This document shows positions 8,694 to 18,468 of a stretch of DNA of 29,907 bases, in pieces (within the stretch, counting starts at the first letter, position 1; the number at the start of each line of letters is the position of its first letter). The translations under genes and the position numbers were made by a program. The stretch comes from Chloroflexota bacterium (lineage in GTDB: Bacteria > Chloroflexota > Dehalococcoidia > JABGRK01). The stretch spans positions 1-29,907 of the forward strand of contig DAOUZV010000001.1 in assembly GCA_030665485.1 (NCBI GenBank), given 5' to 3'. The notes under the pieces were generated by a model. The model had not been told where the DNA came from and did no database searches. It saw only the letters and a list, made by a program, of their open reading frames with translations.

Positions 8694-8711
8694 AAAAAAG
8701 GAGATAAATAA

Positions 8712-9929
8712 ATGACTACAAGTTTTATGAAAGCAGCACACATGCTGGTGACCTCAGAGTCGGTTACCGAGGGGCATCCTGATAAAATATGCGATCAGAT
8801 ATCTGACGCAGTCCTCGATTCCATTTTAACCGAAGACCCCATGGCCAGGGTGGCCTGCGAGACAATGGTAACCACCGGACTGGTTGTTGTTGCCGGTGAA
8901 ATCACCACGAAATGCTATGTAGAAATTCCTGATATCGTGCGTGAAACCATACGTGAAATAGGTTATACAAGGGCAAAATACGGGTTTGACTGCGACACCT
9001 GCGGCGTGATGGTTGCGCTGCACGGCCAGTCCCCTGATATCGCCATGGGCGTTGATGAGGCGCTGGAAAAAAGGGAGGGCGATGAGGACGATCTGGACTC
9101 ACAGGGTGCCGGTGATCAGGGCATGATGGTGGGCTTTGCCTGCAACGAGACTGAGGAATATATGCCGCTGACGATTTCACTGGCGCATAAACTGACCAAG
9201 CGGCTGGCCAAGGTGAGAAAGGATAAGTCACTGCATTACCTGCGCCCTGATGGCAAATCCCAGGTTACGGTGGAGTACAGCCATGGCGTACCGCAGCGCG
9301 TGTCATCGGTGGTTATCGGTACTCAGCATGACAGCGCCGTGAGCAGCGACACTATTAGAAGAGACGTTATAGAAACCGTTATCAGGGAGATAGTCCCGCA
9401 TAGCCTGCTAGATAAAGATACCATATACTATGTAAACGCTACCGGCCGTTTTGTTATCGGCGGGCCGATGGGCGACTGTGGTCTTACTGGCCGCAAGATA
9501 CTGGTTGATACCTATGGTGGTATTGCCCGCCACGGTGGCGGTGCCTTTTCGGGCAAAGACCCGACGAAGGTGGACCGCTCGGCAGCCTATGCGGCACGTT
9601 ATGCCGCCAAAAACGTGGTTGCTGCAGGGCTTACCGATCGATTAGAGGTAATCCTGGGCTACGTTATTGGTGTGGCGCATCCGGTTTCGGTCACAGTAGA
9701 AAGTTTTGGCACGGCCAAGGTTGACGAGGAGCTTATCGAAAAGCTGGTTAACACGCATATCGATTTCAGCCCGGCGGCCATACTTCGCGACCTCAACCTG
9801 CGCCGGCCGATTTACCGAAATACGGCGGCCTACGGGCACTTTGGCAGGCACGACATAGATGCTCCTTGGGAAGTTACCGACAAGGCTGATATTCTGCGCG
9901 ATGAAGCAGGGCTGAAGCCTAAGAAATAA
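8712..9929 (+). CDS. metK: S-adenosylmethionine synthetase
   Basis: 405 residues, slightly longer than the 384 of E. coli. It makes SAM from methionine and ATP. Motifs: [20 protein letters not shown] near residue 17, [12 protein letters not shown] (the hexapeptide ATP loop), then [18 protein letters not shown] (P-loop-like block). AAGGAG lies about eight bases ahead of the ATG; a second ATG at 8727 is less well placed. It completes the SAM cycle with core-metE and ahcY on the same strand. Confidence 0.96.
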   Translation: MTTSFMKAAHMLVTSESVTEGHPDKICDQISDAVLDSILTEDPMARVACETMVTTGLVVVAGEITTKCYVEIPDIVRETIREIGYTRAKYGFDCDTCGVMVALHGQSPDIAMGVDEALEKREGDEDDLDSQGAGDQGMMVGFACNETEEYMPLTISLAHKLTKRLAKVRKDKSLHYLRPDGKSQVTVEYSHGVPQRVSSVVIGTQHDSAVSSDTIRRDVIETVIREIVPHSLLDKDTIYYVNATGRFVIGGPMGDCGLTGRKILVDTYGGIARHGGGAFSGKDPTKVDRSAAYAARYAAKNVVAAGLTDRLEVILGYVIGVAHPVSVTVESFGTAKVDEELIEKLVNTHIDFSPAAILRDLNLRRPIYRNTAAYGHFGRHDIDAPWEVTDKADILRDEAGLKPKK

Positions 9930-9947
9930 ATCACCGCGAAAAAGTAG

Positions 9948-11042
9948 ATGCCTCAAAATATGAGCGAGGTCAAAGCAGTTATTCTTGTAGGAGGAGAGGG
10001 CACACGTCTTCGCCCCCTTACCTCAAGTGCGCCAAAACCCATGGTTCCTGTGCTCAATAGGCCGTTCTTGGAGCACGTGTTTAAGAACCTCAGTAACCAT
10101 GGCATCAGGGACATAGTACTTGCACTGTGCTATTTGCCGGATAATATCCAGAGCTATTTCGGCAACGGCTCCGATTTTGGAATCAACTTAACCTACGTGG
10201 TTGAGGATTTTCCGCTGGGCACCGCCGGCGCGGTTAAGAACGTCTCCGATCTTATCGATAGTACTTTTCTTGTGCTCAACGGCGATGTTTACACCAACCT
10301 TGATATTACATCTATGGTTGCTTTACATAAAGATAGAGGGGCCAAGGCAACCATAGCGCTTACCCCCGTAGAAGACCCCAGCGCTTATGGAGTCGTAGAT
10401 ACTGACATCGATGGTAGGGTTAAAAGCTTCATTGAGAAGCCGAAGAGGGAGGATGCCCCCTCCAATATGATCAATGCCGGTACATATGTACTTGAGCCCG
10501 ATGTGCTTAAGCATGTGGAACCGCACACCTTTTGTATGTTTGAAAACTACCTTTTTCCGCTGCTGCTTGATACGGGTGAACCCGTTTATGCCTACCCGTC
10601 AGACGCTTACTGGATAGATATCGGCACGCCGGAAAAGTACGCTAGCCTTAATCAACATTTGCTTTCTGGTGATTATGAAATCGACAGCAGCTGCAATATC
10701 CATCACAGCGCCAAGATAACCGGCGCCGTTCAGTTCGGCAGTAATTGCACCGTTGAATCGAACGTGATGGTGGAGGGGCCGACGGTTATAGGGGATAGAT
10801 GCGTTATCAAGCGAAACTCGGTTATTAAAGAGGCTATAATATGGCCCGACACAATCATAGAAGAGGGTACAAGGATAGAAAACAGTATTGTTGGCGACGG
10901 CTGCCATATCGGTGCGGGCGCTTGTGTAATCGATGGGGTTGTGCTGGGTGGTAAAGTGGTTGTTGGCAGCGGATGTAAAATAAGCTGCAACGTAAGGGTT
11001 GATTACGGCGAGTGTATCGATCCTGATACGGTTATCGAGTAA
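9948..11042 (+). CDS. sugar-1-phosphate nucleotidyltransferase with left-handed beta-helix tail
   Basis: 364 residues. The N-terminal Rossmann-like domain has GGEGTRLRPLTSSAPKPM (about 12-29), the nucleotide loop, then LGTAGAV and LNGDVY near 110-115, then EKP. After about residue 240 come hexapeptide-type repeats (for instance IGDRCVI, VGDGCHIGAGACV), forming a left-handed beta helix. It transfers NMP to a hexose-1-phosphate; the substrate cannot be decided (mannose-1-phosphate guanylyl- or glucose-1-phosphate thymidylyl/uridylyltransferase). The following mutase and phosphomannose/phosphoglucose isomerase would supply the sugar phosphate. The ATG at 9960 is an alternative start; neither has a good ribosome binding site. 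Confidence 0.85.
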   Translation: MPQNMSEVKAVILVGGEGTRLRPLTSSAPKPMVPVLNRPFLEHVFKNLSNHGIRDIVLALCYLPDNIQSYFGNGSDFGINLTYVVEDFPLGTAGAVKNVSDLIDSTFLVLNGDVYTNLDITSMVALHKDRGAKATIALTPVEDPSAYGVVDTDIDGRVKSFIEKPKREDAPSNMINAGTYVLEPDVLKHVEPHTFCMFENYLFPLLLDTGEPVYAYPSDAYWIDIGTPEKYASLNQHLLSGDYEIDSSCNIHHSAKITGAVQFGSNCTVESNVMVEGPTVIGDRCVIKRNSVIKEAIIWPDTIIEEGTRIENSIVGDGCHIGAGACVIDGVVLGGKVVVGSGCKISCNVRVDYGECIDPDTVIE

Positions 11043-11060
11043 TTAATCGGAGTTATTTAT

Positions 11061-12485
11061 ATGTCAAGTAGCCCCATAAAGTTCGGCACAGATGGCTGGC
11101 GTGCCGTTATCGCAGAGGATTTTACCTTTGATAACGTGCGTATTTGTGCACAGGCGGTGGCCAATTTTCTGGCCGACGTTAAGATGGCAGATAAAGGTTT
11201 GGTTATTGGTTACGACACAAGATACGCCTCGGAGCGTTTTGCTGTCGCGGCAGCCGAAATAATTGCCGGAAACAACATCAAAGCTTACCTGTGCCGCAGG
11301 ACATCGCCTACACCTGTAATCTCCTATGGTATCCTTGTGAAGCAGGCCGCAGGGGCGATTATCATCACCGCTAGCCATAATCCGGCAGAGTGGAACGGAT
11401 TTAAGTATAAACCAGAGTATGCCGGCAGTGCCTCGCCGGAGGTCATATCCCAGATTGAAAGCCATATCCCCGGTATCATAGATTCGGGCGATGTTCGCAG
11501 TATCGCGCTGAAGGAGGGGCTTAAAAAGGGACTGATCAAATATATCGATCCATTCCCAGCTTATTACGAACAGATACGCAAGCTCGTTGACATTGATGCC
11601 ATTCGCAGTGCAGGACTAAACGTGGCCGTAGATTCCATGTATGGCGCCGGTGCTGGCATCTTTAAAAAAATTCTCGCAGGCGGCAGCACCAAAGTTACCG
11701 AGATAAACCGCAACAGAAACCCGCTTTTTCCTGGCATTCAACCGGAGCCTATCGCTGTCAACCTGAAAAAGCTGTCGCGCATGATGGGCCGCGGCTACGA
11801 TGTTGGCCTTGCCACAGACGGCGATGCTGATCGCATTGGCATTGTAGGTGAGCAGGGCGAATTTATTACGCAGTTGGTAACATACGCGCTGCTGACGCTT
11901 TATATGCTGGAGGTTTTACAGCAGCGTGGCGCAATAGTAAAAACCATCACCACCACCGACATGGTCTATCAGTTGGGCCAGATATACGATGTGCCAGTTT
12001 TGGAAACGTCGGTTGGGTTCAAGTACGTGGGCCCGCTGATGATCAAGGAAAACGCCCTTATTGGCGGCGAGGAAAGCGGCGGCTACGGCTTCCGTGGTCA
12101 TATTCCAGAGCGGGACGGCATTTTGGCCGGACTCTATTTTCTCGATCTGATGATAAAGCTGAAGATGAAGCCGTCGCAGCTGGTGGCACACCTGTACAAC
12201 AAAGTTGGCCCCCACTATTATCACAGAATAGACCTTGATTTTCCCGCAAAAGATCGTGGCGCTATAGTGTCACGCGTTAAAAACAGCAACCCGGAACAGA
12301 TCGACGGCACTCCGGTAGTCAGAGTCGATACCCTTGATGGATATCGTTTCAGGCTGGCCGATACATCGTGGCTGCTGATACGTTTTTCGGGAACAGAGCC
12401 CATACTGCGTATCTACGCCGAGACGTCATCACCGGAGCGGGTGCAAAGGCTACTTGCCGAAGGCAAAAAACTAACGGGGGTTTAA
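11061..12485 (+). CDS. phosphoglucomutase/phosphomannomutase family protein
   Basis: 474 residues, four-domain alpha-D-phosphohexomutase. Key elements: FGTDGWRAVI at the N-terminus, the phosphoserine loop TASHNPAEWNGFK (about 110-122), the metal loop DGDADRIG near 253, the sugar-binding GGEESGGYGF near 335, and the phosphate-binding RFSGTEPILRIYAE near the C-terminus. It interconverts hexose-6- and hexose-1-phosphates through a bisphosphate intermediate. GGAG lies about eight bases before the ATG. It sits between the nucleotidyltransferase and the PGI/PMI gene, so glucose or mannose phosphates are likely substrates; which one cannot be read from the sequence. Confidence 0.92.
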   Translation: MSSSPIKFGTDGWRAVIAEDFTFDNVRICAQAVANFLADVKMADKGLVIGYDTRYASERFAVAAAEIIAGNNIKAYLCRRTSPTPVISYGILVKQAAGAIIITASHNPAEWNGFKYKPEYAGSASPEVISQIESHIPGIIDSGDVRSIALKEGLKKGLIKYIDPFPAYYEQIRKLVDIDAIRSAGLNVAVDSMYGAGAGIFKKILAGGSTKVTEINRNRNPLFPGIQPEPIAVNLKKLSRMMGRGYDVGLATDGDADRIGIVGEQGEFITQLVTYALLTLYMLEVLQQRGAIVKTITTTDMVYQLGQIYDVPVLETSVGFKYVGPLMIKENALIGGEESGGYGFRGHIPERDGILAGLYFLDLMIKLKMKPSQLVAHLYNKVGPHYYHRIDLDFPAKDRGAIVSRVKNSNPEQIDGTPVVRVDTLDGYRFRLADTSWLLIRFSGTEPILRIYAETSSPERVQRLLAEGKKLTGV

Positions 12486-12486
12486 A

Positions 12487-13548
12487 ATGAACAACCTCGA
12501 TGACTTAAGGCTCTATAGCAAAATGGACCCTGACGGTATGATGAAGGCCATTCGTGATTTGCAGCAGCAACTTAAGACAGCTCTTGGTTTAGGCATGCAA
12601 TTCAAACTGCCTCATCGCCATCGCCAGATAAACAAGGTTGTTGTATTGGGTATGGGCGGTTCTGCCATCGGTGGAGACCTTATCGGTGGCCTGTTATCGC
12701 AAGAAGCACGCGTGCCCGTCATCGTCAGTCGTGGTTACAACTTGCCCAAGTACGTAGACGGCCAGACGCTGGTAATAGCCTCCAGCTATTCGGGCAACAC
12801 TGAAGAAACCATCGCTGCTTTTGAGCAGGCGTTAAAGACCAACGCCAAAAAGCTGGTTATCACCACCGGCGGCAAGCTTAAAACGCTGGCCGAGCGTAGA
12901 AACGTGCCGGTGTGCGTTTTTAACTATAAGGCTCAACCGAGGGCGGTGCTTGGTTACAGTATGGGCTTGATGATAGGCATTTTACATAATATCGGTGTCA
13001 TTGGCAGTAAATCTGACGAGGTGACCGAGACGATTAAAACTATCAATGACATATCGGCAAAAATCGACGCTGTGGTGCCGCTGTCCTATAATCCTGCAAA
13101 GCAACTGGCGCAAAAGCTGGTTGGTAAAATAGTGGTAGTTTACGGTGGAGGGATATTTGCTGAAGTTGCGCATCGCTGGAAGACGCAGGTCAATGAAAAC
13201 AGCAAGGCATGGGCCTTCTACGAGGCCTACTCGGAGCTAAATCACAATGCGGTGGTTGGCTATGAGTTTCCCCGTGAGCTTGCCGATAAAGTGTACGTAG
13301 TGATGTTGCGTGCGCTATCCATCCACCCCCGCAATCTGAAGCGGTATGAGCTTACCGCCGGGATACTTGATAAATCCGGCGTTAGTTATGAGATATTAGA
13401 CGCGGTAGGGGAGAGCCTTCTCAGTCAGGCCATGAGCCTTATCTTTTTCGGCGACTGGGTTACCTACTATCTTGCCATCCTCTACGGAGTAGACCCCTCT
13501 CCGGTCAAGGTCATAAGCGCCCTCAAAGATAAGCTGGCACAGGCATAG
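12487..13548 (+). CDS. bifunctional phosphoglucose/phosphomannose isomerase, SIS-domain
   Basis: 353 residues. Two SIS-type halves are visible: LGMGGSAIGGDL (about 55-66) and SSYSGNTEETIAAF for the sugar-phosphate site, then YSELNHNAVVGYE (about 250-262), the catalytic Glu/His segment typical of the bifunctional PGI/PMI family of archaea and some bacteria. It interconverts fructose-6-phosphate with glucose-6- and mannose-6-phosphate. The ATG comes one base after the mutase stop, with a G-rich run in the mutase end acting as ribosome binding site. It is the last plus-strand gene before the terminator. Confidence 0.92.
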   Translation: MNNLDDLRLYSKMDPDGMMKAIRDLQQQLKTALGLGMQFKLPHRHRQINKVVVLGMGGSAIGGDLIGGLLSQEARVPVIVSRGYNLPKYVDGQTLVIASSYSGNTEETIAAFEQALKTNAKKLVITTGGKLKTLAERRNVPVCVFNYKAQPRAVLGYSMGLMIGILHNIGVIGSKSDEVTETIKTINDISAKIDAVVPLSYNPAKQLAQKLVGKIVVVYGGGIFAEVAHRWKTQVNENSKAWAFYEAYSELNHNAVVGYEFPRELADKVYVVMLRALSIHPRNLKRYELTAGILDKSGVSYEILDAVGESLLSQAMSLIFFGDWVTYYLAILYGVDPSPVKVISALKDKLAQA

Positions 13549-13554
13549 TTTTTA

Positions 13555-13589
13555 GTAAAACAAAAGCAGCGGCCGAATTCGACCGCTGC
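13555..13589 (-). terminator. intrinsic terminator of the ribosomal superoperon, between convergent operons
   Basis: GCAGCGG (13566-13572) and CCGCTGC (13583-13589) form a 7-bp GC stem around CCGAATTCGA. Read on the minus strand it is followed by TTTTGTTTTAC (13565-13555), a good U tract. On the plus strand the tail (GTAATTTTC) is weaker, so it may also stop the convergent sugar-gene operon less efficiently. It starts 27 bases after the rpsI stop codon. Confidence 0.8.
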
Positions 13590-13615
13590 CGTAATTTTCA
13601 AAGATGCTTTTTCTT

Positions 13616-14011
13616 TTATCTCTTGGTATACTGTGGCGCCTTGCGGGCTCTTTTGAGTCCGTATTTTTTACGCTCTTTCATTCTGGGGTCGCGAGTAAGC
13701 ATGCCGTTGCTCTTAAGTATAGGTTTCAGGCTCTCATCGGCTTTTACCAGCGCTCTTGATATACCATGTGAAATGGCTCCGGCTTGGCCTGAAATACCTC
13801 CGCCCTCAACTTTAACTACGGCATTGTACTGGTTTGAGGTGTTGGTCAGCTTCAGTGGCTGCAGTATGACATCCTGCAGAACCTTCCTGGCAACGTTTTC
13901 TTCCAGTGGCTTGCCGTTTATAATAACAACGCCCTCGCCCTTCGTCAGCCTTACCTGTGCTGTGGATGTCTTTCTTCTTCCTGTGCCACTAAAATAGGTA
14001 TGTTCGCTCAA
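13616..14011 (-). CDS. rpsI: 30S ribosomal protein S9
   Basis: 131 residues, full length. The N-terminus has [15 protein letters not shown], and the C-terminus ends [18 protein letters not shown], the basic tail that reaches toward P-site tRNA. The start is TTG (14011) with AGGAGGT about ten bases upstream. It is the last gene of the superoperon, 17 nt after rplM, its usual partner, and is followed by the terminator. Confidence 0.97.
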   Translation of the reverse strand: MSEHTYFSGTGRRKTSTAQVRLTKGEGVVIINGKPLEENVARKVLQDVILQPLKLTNTSNQYNAVVKVEGGGISGQAGAISHGISRALVKADESLKPILKSNGMLTRDPRMKERKKYGLKRARKAPQYTKR

Positions 14012-14028
14012 AACCTTAAAACCTCCTG

Positions 14029-14448
14029 CTATTTGCCTTGTACCTGAGCCTCGTGCGGATGCGTTGGCCCGGTATACACTTTCAGTTTTTTAAACATTGC
14101 TGCTCCCAGCCGGTTGTGAGGCAGCATTCCCTTTATTGCGTGCTCTATTATTCTCGTGGGATGTTTTTCCATCATCCTGGCGTAGTTCGCACTTTTTAAG
14201 CCGCCGGGGTAGTTTGAGTGACGGTAGTACATTTTCTGATCGGTCTTGTTACCGGTTACCACCACCTTTTTGGCATTTATCACTATTACATAGTCTCCAA
14301 CATCCAAGTTTGTGGTATATATTGGCTTATGCTTGCCCTTGAGCAGTACAGCAGCTTCTGTTGCTAGCCTGCCTAGCGTTTTGCCCTCGGCATCCATAAC
14401 GTGCCAGGCGCGCTCTATATCTGCTTTTTTAACACTGTATGTTTTCAT
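14029..14448 (-). CDS. rplM: 50S ribosomal protein L13
   Basis: 139 residues, normal length. Recognised from [27 protein letters not shown] at positions 15-41, [11 protein letters not shown], and the C-terminal [12 protein letters not shown]. Its ATG overlaps the truA stop as ATGA, so translation is coupled. L13 and S9 form a pair that in this lineage is appended to the alpha operon. Confidence 0.97.
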   Translation of the reverse strand: MKTYSVKKADIERAWHVMDAEGKTLGRLATEAAVLLKGKHKPIYTTNLDVGDYVIVINAKKVVVTGNKTDQKMYYRHSNYPGGLKSANYARMMEKHPTRIIEHAIKGMLPHNRLGAAMFKKLKVYTGPTHPHEAQVQGK

Positions 14449-15227
14449 TCTTCTTCCCCGTATATGTCGATGTCGTAGTTTATTTTCATCAAGTACAGCC
14501 CGTATGGCGGGGCCGTAGGCCCGGCCAACCCATACTTCTTTGCGTTTATTATACCCCTAAACGCTTCTATCTTCAGCTCTCCCGTGCCCACTCTCAGTAA
14601 AGTTCCCACAGTTCTGCGTATCTGCTGCTTTAAAAACGAATCGGCTTTGATATCGAATAATACCAGTTCGCCCTCTTTACTGGCTTTGGCTTCGTACACG
14701 GTTCGTACGGTGCTCTCCGAATAATTATCCGCCTGTGTAAAAGAGGCGAAGTCCGCTTTTCCGATGAGCTCCTGCGATGCCTCATGCATGGCGTCGATAT
14801 CCAGCGGAGTAGCTACCTGATACGCTCTGTTCACCTGAAGCGCCGAGCGCTGTGGGCTGTTTAGGACCCGGTAGCGATATTCTCTGTTTTTAGCTTCCTT
14901 TCTTAGTCTGAAGTTGCTGTCTATTTGGCGTGCCGCCTTAATTGCTATATCCTGAGGTAGATGGTAGTTTAATCCATCTATAAAGTTGCTGTTTTTGAGA
15001 GCCGACCGCGTTTTAAAGCCTATAACCTGTCCATTAGCGTGCACCCCTGCGTCGGTACGGCTGGCCCCTATTATTCTTATTTGTTCTCCCGTCAGTTTTT
15101 CAATCGCCTGTTCCAGTTCACGCTGGATGGTCGGTTCCTGAGCTTGAAGCTGAAAACCATGATATCTTGTGCCCTCGTATTCAACAACACAAATAATCAT
15201 TCTAGTTGTCGAATGCTGCTCAACCAT
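14445..15227 (-). CDS. truA: tRNA pseudouridine(38-40) synthase
   Basis: 260 residues from the ATG at 15227, which overlaps the rplQ stop (TGATG). The enzyme makes pseudouridine in the anticodon arm of many tRNAs. The catalytic Asp is in [15 protein letters not shown] (about residues 55-69 of this start); [10 protein letters not shown] lies near the N-terminus and [14 protein letters not shown] later on. The more common start of the family, [10 protein letters not shown], corresponds to an internal ATG at 15200, so the first nine residues may not be translated. GTG at 15230 is a third option. Location between rplQ and rplM is standard. Confidence 0.94.
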   Translation of the reverse strand: MVEQHSTTRMIICVVEYEGTRYHGFQLQAQEPTIQRELEQAIEKLTGEQIRIIGASRTDAGVHANGQVIGFKTRSALKNSNFIDGLNYHLPQDIAIKAARQIDSNFRLRKEAKNREYRYRVLNSPQRSALQVNRAYQVATPLDIDAMHEASQELIGKADFASFTQADNYSESTVRTVYEAKASKEGELVLFDIKADSFLKQQIRRTVGTLLRVGTGELKIEAFRGIINAKKYGLAGPTAPPYGLYLMKINYDIDIYGEEE

Positions 15228-15577
15228 CACACCAGTTCTAGTTGGACCATAAACGCGCCGTCGCCTTGGCGTGGACCAAGCCTCAGGATACGTGTATATC
15301 CGCCGCTGCGGCCGGCATATCTTGTGCTCAGTTCATCAAATACCTTATCTACTACATGCTTGTCTGTAACCAAAGTGATAACGCGCCGCCGCGCGCTTAA
15401 ACTGCCATCCTGGCCCAGCGAAATTATCTTTTCCGCAAGTCCTCTAGATTCTTTTGCCTTGGCTTCGGTGGTAACTATCTTCTCGTGTTTGAGGAGGTCT
15501 GTTGCCAGGTTTTTAAATAATGCCAACCTGTGGGAAGAAGACCGTCCCAGCCTACGTCCGGCTACCCTATGCCTCAT
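15227..15577 (-). CDS. rplQ: 50S ribosomal protein L17
   Basis: 116 residues. N-terminal MRHRVAGRRLGRSSSHR followed by LFKNLATDLLKHEKIVTT is the L17 signature; the C-terminus (GGYTRILRLGPRQGDGA) is also conserved. The ATG lies inside the last codons of rpoA (11-nt overlap), and the stop overlaps truA, so this stretch is tightly coupled. Confidence 0.97.
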   Translation of the reverse strand: MRHRVAGRRLGRSSSHRLALFKNLATDLLKHEKIVTTEAKAKESRGLAEKIISLGQDGSLSARRRVITLVTDKHVVDKVFDELSTRYAGRSGGYTRILRLGPRQGDGAFMVQLELV

Positions 15578-16580
15578 TTTCTGTAACTTCCTTTTCTTCT
15601 GTTATGTCTTCGGATGTTATATCTTCGGGCTCCCCATCCTCTTTGCCCTCTTCCTCTTCGGATATAAGTCCGAATTCTTTAAGTTTGTCCCACAGTTCTT
15701 CCAGAGACTTCTGTCCGAAGTTCTTGATTTCTTTAAGCAACTGCTCCCTGGTCTTGCCAAGGATCTCTCCAGCTACGGTGAACTTGCTTCTTCTAAGGCT
15801 ATTTAGCGTGCGCACAGAAAGCCCCAGTTGATCTACGGGCATGTTATATTGCTCTTGCGTTATGGAAAGACCGTGTAACGGTTCCTCTGCCTCCTGCTGA
15901 AATTCATCAACATCGCGGAAAATTACTAACCCGTCAATGAGAACTTTGGCCGCTTTCTTGATTACCTCAAGAGCGGTGCTCGTTCCATCCGTCCAGACAT
16001 CCAGTATCAGACGGTCGCAGTTGGTATATTCACCCACACGTATCTTTTCCACGTTGTAGTTTACACGTCGTGTTGGGGAGTATATTGCATCTATTGGAAT
16101 CACCCCCAGCGGTAGGTTTTCATCTGGTTTGGCAATGGAATAACCCTTACCTTGCTCGATATAGAATTCAACCGTGAGTTTGGCCTCTTTTGAATCTAAT
16201 GTGGCCAGATACAGGTCGGGATTGACGATCTCGAAATCGGCCGATGATCTGATATCTGAGGCATGTACCTTTTGCTGCCCGCTCATCTCCAAATTCATCC
16301 TGCCGTGCTGATCAGACAGGGGCCTTAGGCGTATCTCTTTGACGTTGAGCAGTAACTCCATAGTATCCTCTTTAATTCCCGGGATGGTAGAGATTTCGTG
16401 TTCAACTTCATCTATTTTAACCGCGGTTACAGCGGCGCCGGGCAACAGTGCCAATAGAACGCGGCGCATGGCATTACCTAGCGTTATGCCAAAACCGCCG
16501 TCCAAAGGCTCGATGGAGAAACGTCCATAGTTTCCGGTTCCGTCGGTGTACTCTATTTTAGGATTTAGGATTTCTAGCAA
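15567..16580 (-). CDS. rpoA: RNA polymerase alpha subunit, with acidic C-terminal extension
   Basis: 337 residues. The N-terminal dimerisation domain has GRFSIEPLDGGFGITLGNAMRRVLL and GAAVTAVKI; the C-terminal domain has LGLSVRTLNSLRR, TVAGEILG, and IKNFGQKSLEELWDKLKEFGL, the HhH-type fold that binds UP elements and activators. Beyond it lies a tail of about 31 residues that is almost all Glu, Asp, Thr and Ser, longer than the few residues usual after the domain. The start is TTG with AAGGAGG about six bases upstream. It sits in the standard place between rpsD and rplQ. Confidence 0.97.
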   Translation of the reverse strand: MLEILNPKIEYTDGTGNYGRFSIEPLDGGFGITLGNAMRRVLLALLPGAAVTAVKIDEVEHEISTIPGIKEDTMELLLNVKEIRLRPLSDQHGRMNLEMSGQQKVHASDIRSSADFEIVNPDLYLATLDSKEAKLTVEFYIEQGKGYSIAKPDENLPLGVIPIDAIYSPTRRVNYNVEKIRVGEYTNCDRLILDVWTDGTSTALEVIKKAAKVLIDGLVIFRDVDEFQQEAEEPLHGLSITQEQYNMPVDQLGLSVRTLNSLRRSKFTVAGEILGKTREQLLKEIKNFGQKSLEELWDKLKEFGLISEEEEGKEDGEPEDITSEDITEEKEVTENEA

Positions 16581-16600
16581 GAAATGCCTCCTTATAGCGA

Positions 16601-17233
16601 CTATCTTGAGTAATATTCAACTACCAGCTGCTCTTGTATGGTTGCATCGATGTCGCTACGTGATGGGTATGACAGTACCTTCCCCGTCATATTTTTGGCA
16701 TCTAAGCTCAGCCAGCTGGGTATTTCTTTGTCCTGAATTACTTCTGCCATCAGCTTGTATATGCCGCTTTTTGTTTTGTTTCCCTTCCAAGCAATTACAT
16801 CTCCGGGTTTAACCTGGCACGATGGGATATCAGTTTTTCGCCCGTTGAGAGTAATATGCCCGTGGCCGACTATTTGCCGCGACTGACGGCGTGAGTCGGC
16901 AAAACCTAAGCGGTAAACCGCGTTATCCAAACGCGTTTCTAAAATCTGAAGCAGGTTTTCGCCGGTAAGACCGGGTCTTTTTTCAGCAGTGGCAAAGTGT
17001 CCGCGAAATTGACGCTCTAGAACACCATAGATGTAACGTACTTTCTGTTTGCCCCTGAGCTGTAAACCTCGGTCCGAGAGCCTGCGTTGTCGGCGGCGGT
17101 TGCCATGTTCTCCGGGGGGATAGCTGCGTTTCTCTAAGGCGCACTTAGGGCTAACGCATCTGTCTCCTTTAAGCATTAGCTTCTCACCTTGCCGACGGCA
17201 AAGCTTACAAACCGGCCCATTGTAGCGGGCCAT
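16601..17233 (-). CDS. rpsD: 30S ribosomal protein S4 (zinc-binding form)
   Basis: 210 residues. The N-terminal [11 protein letters not shown]...CVSPKC gives four cysteines (9, 12, 26, 31), so this is the C+ zinc form. The S4 RNA-binding domain follows from about residue 97 ([33 protein letters not shown]). It nucleates assembly of the 30S body, and in many bacteria represses its own operon. No S4-binding leader can be pinpointed here. Confidence 0.97.
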   Translation of the reverse strand: MARYNGPVCKLCRRQGEKLMLKGDRCVSPKCALEKRSYPPGEHGNRRRQRRLSDRGLQLRGKQKVRYIYGVLERQFRGHFATAEKRPGLTGENLLQILETRLDNAVYRLGFADSRRQSRQIVGHGHITLNGRKTDIPSCQVKPGDVIAWKGNKTKSGIYKLMAEVIQDKEIPSWLSLDAKNMTGKVLSYPSRSDIDATIQEQLVVEYYSR

Positions 17234-17268
17234 AGACCCTCCTCCTTTTCAGCTCTTATTAGCTGATC

Positions 17269-17664
17269 CTATATTCTTCTTCTTTTGGGTGGACGACACC
17301 CGTTATGCGGCATAGGTGTTACGTCTCTTATACTGGTTACACTAAGTCCCGCTGCCTGCAGCGAGCGTATTGCCGCCTCCCGGCCGCTTCCGGGACCCTT
17401 CACGTTAACGTCTACTTGTCTCAACCCATGTTCCATAGCGCGTTTGGCCGCCTCTGTGGCCGCCATCTGTGCGGCGTAGGCCGTGCTCTTGCGCGATCCT
17501 TTAAATCCAACCGTGCCCGCACTTCTCCAGGCAATAACGTTGCCCTGCGGATCGGTTAGAGTGATAATAGTATTGTTGAATGTCGATTGAATAAACGCCT
17601 TCCCTTTTGGAATCTGCTTTCGTTCTCTTCTCCTGACACGGGTCGGTTTTTTCTTGTTGGCCAT
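17269..17664 (-). CDS. rpsK: 30S ribosomal protein S11
   Basis: 131 residues. Typical blocks: [19 protein letters not shown] near 24, [20 protein letters not shown], the long conserved [19 protein letters not shown], and the basic C-terminus [16 protein letters not shown] lies six bases before the ATG (CGGAGGAAAT). It is on the platform of the 30S subunit. Upstream gene is rpsM, downstream is rpsD. Confidence 0.97.
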   Translation of the reverse strand: MANKKKPTRVRRRERKQIPKGKAFIQSTFNNTIITLTDPQGNVIAWRSAGTVGFKGSRKSTAYAAQMAATEAAKRAMEHGLRQVDVNVKGPGSGREAAIRSLQAAGLSVTSIRDVTPMPHNGCRPPKRRRI

Positions 17665-17698
17665 ATTTCCTCCGTTATTTTAGCCTTTACGTAATTGA

Positions 17699-18082
17699 CT
17701 ATTTCTTGGCTGCTGCACGTCTTCTACCTGCAACGGTCTTTCGCCCGCCACGTTTGGTTCTGGCATTAGTTTTGGTGCGCTGGCCATGAACGGGAAGCCC
17801 GCGGCGATGCCTGATCCCGCGATAACAACCGATCTCAACAAGCCTTTTTATATTAAGGTTGACCTCGCGTCGGAGGTCCCCCTCAACGGTGTAATTCTTG
17901 TCGATGGCATCTCGGATGCGGCTTACCTCTTCCTCGGTCAGGTCGCGCACTTTTACATCCGGGCTGATGCCGCTGTTGTCAAGAACCTTCTGGCTACGGC
18001 TGCGTCCGATGCCGTAGATATAGGTTAGCGCAATCTCAACCCGCTTATCTTTGGGGAGGTCAACTCCCAGAATACGAGCCAT
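17699..18082 (-). CDS. rpsM: 30S ribosomal protein S13
   Basis: 127 residues. N-terminal [30 protein letters not shown], and C-terminal [20 protein letters not shown] followed by a lysine-rich tail that contacts tRNA in the P site. GGAGG lies six bases ahead of the ATG. rpmJ is 22 nt upstream, as in most bacteria. Confidence 0.97.
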   Translation of the reverse strand: MARILGVDLPKDKRVEIALTYIYGIGRSRSQKVLDNSGISPDVKVRDLTEEEVSRIRDAIDKNYTVEGDLRREVNLNIKRLVEIGCYRGIRHRRGLPVHGQRTKTNARTKRGGRKTVAGRRRAAAKK

Positions 18083-18104
18083 TATTCCTCCTAGTTAGGT
18101 ATAA

Positions 18105-18218
18105 CTATCCCTGTCTCTGCTTGTGTCTCGGGTTTTCGCAGATGACCCTTACAACGCCTTTGCGTTTTATTACCTTGCACTTGTCACAGCGCGGTTTTAC
18201 CGAAGCTTGTACCTTCAT
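18105..18218 (-). CDS. rpmJ: 50S ribosomal protein L36 (zinc-binding form)
   Basis: 37 residues read directly from the minus strand: it starts [14 protein letters not shown] and ends [12 protein letters not shown] before TAG. Zinc ligands are C11, C14, C27 and H32, so this is the C+ form; the length is that of the standard short type. Part of a GGAAAA stretch about nine bases upstream could serve as ribosome binding site. It lies in the usual place between infA and rpsM. Confidence 0.97.
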   Translation of the reverse strand: MKVQASVKPRCDKCKVIKRKGVVRVICENPRHKQRQG

Positions 18219-18236
18219 TGTTTTCCTCTAAACGTC

Positions 18237-18455
18237 CTATTTGAATCTATAAGTAATCCGGCCCCTCGAAAGATCGTATGGAGAAAGTTCTACCAGGACC
18301 TTGTCACCGGTTAGTATCTTAATAAAATGCCGTCTGATTTTCCCAGATATATGCGCCAAAACCTTGTGCCCGTTAGCCAGCTCTACCCGGAACATGGCGT
18401 TGGGTAGCGGCTCCGTTACCGTTCCCTCAACCTCTATTGCATCCTTTTTGGGCAT
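18237..18455 (-). CDS. infA: translation initiation factor IF-1
   Basis: 72 residues, a single OB fold, exactly the usual size. Recognised from [40 protein letters not shown] near residues 29-48, and the C-terminal [13 protein letters not shown]. It occupies the A site during initiation. AGGAGA lies about 11 bases upstream of the ATG, in the gap after map. Confidence 0.97.
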   Translation of the reverse strand: MPKKDAIEVEGTVTEPLPNAMFRVELANGHKVLAHISGKIRRHFIKILTGDKVLVELSPYDLSRGRITYRFK

Positions 18456-18468
18456 ATGTTTTTGTCTC

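Noticed and set aside
15039..15806. 255-codon plus-strand frame
   Set aside because: Antisense to truA, rplQ and rpoA, all of which have strong family matches.
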